A DNA stretch of 5,497 nucleotides, taken from NCBI GenBank assembly GCA_023444765.1, contig JAEXLY010000122.1, positions 1 to 5,497 of the forward strand. Direction: 5' to 3'. A program made the position numbers and the translations under genes. The notes under the pieces were generated by a model, which had not been told where the DNA came from, did not search any database, and saw nothing but the letters and a program-made list of their open reading frames with translations. Source of the stretch: Pseudomonadota bacterium. Its GTDB lineage: Bacteria > Pseudomonadota > Gammaproteobacteria > Xanthomonadales > Xanthomonadaceae. Positions 5,494 through 5,497 of the stretch are shown piece by piece (the stretch's first letter is position 1; every line of letters starts with the position of its first letter).

Positions 5494-5497
5494 ACCC

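Overview
The window is very GC-rich DNA, and the true genes use almost only G or C in third codon positions. The inorganic pyrophosphatase at the right end reads like the xanthomonad form of the enzyme. Together with two periplasmic L,D-transpeptidases, this suggests a Gram-negative gammaproteobacterium of the Xanthomonadaceae (Lysobacter, Luteimonas or Stenotrophomonas type). That placement rests on recalled family features, not on a search.

Layout: 1-450 has no convincing gene but contains a strong 13-bp hairpin (271-301). Positions 451-2316 hold two co-directional plus-strand genes for exported L,D-transpeptidases of different subfamilies. The first is a classical YkuD enzyme carrying a second, catalytically dead YkuD-like half. 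The second is a YkuD_2-type 'murein L,D-transpeptidase catalytic domain' protein whose mRNA may be leaderless. They converge on two minus-strand genes. One (2395-3051) encodes a small exported protein of unknown function. The other (3169-4749) encodes a 526-residue protein with twelve in-phase nonapeptide calcium-binding (RTX-like) repeats followed by an M91/NleD-type zinc metallopeptidase domain. A clear rho-independent terminator (3089-3127) separates these two genes. The M91 gene is transcribed divergently from ppa (4945-5493), and the roughly 195-bp region between them contains two inverted repeats and a plausible ppa promoter.

How the genes work together: the two transpeptidases plausibly act on periplasmic peptidoglycan (3-3 cross-links or attachment of other molecules). 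ppa is a cytoplasmic housekeeping enzyme. The RTX-M91 protein is the accessory-looking element of the window and the most interesting gene. It has effector-like catalytic residues and a secretion-style repeat domain, but no signal peptide and no secretion genes nearby.
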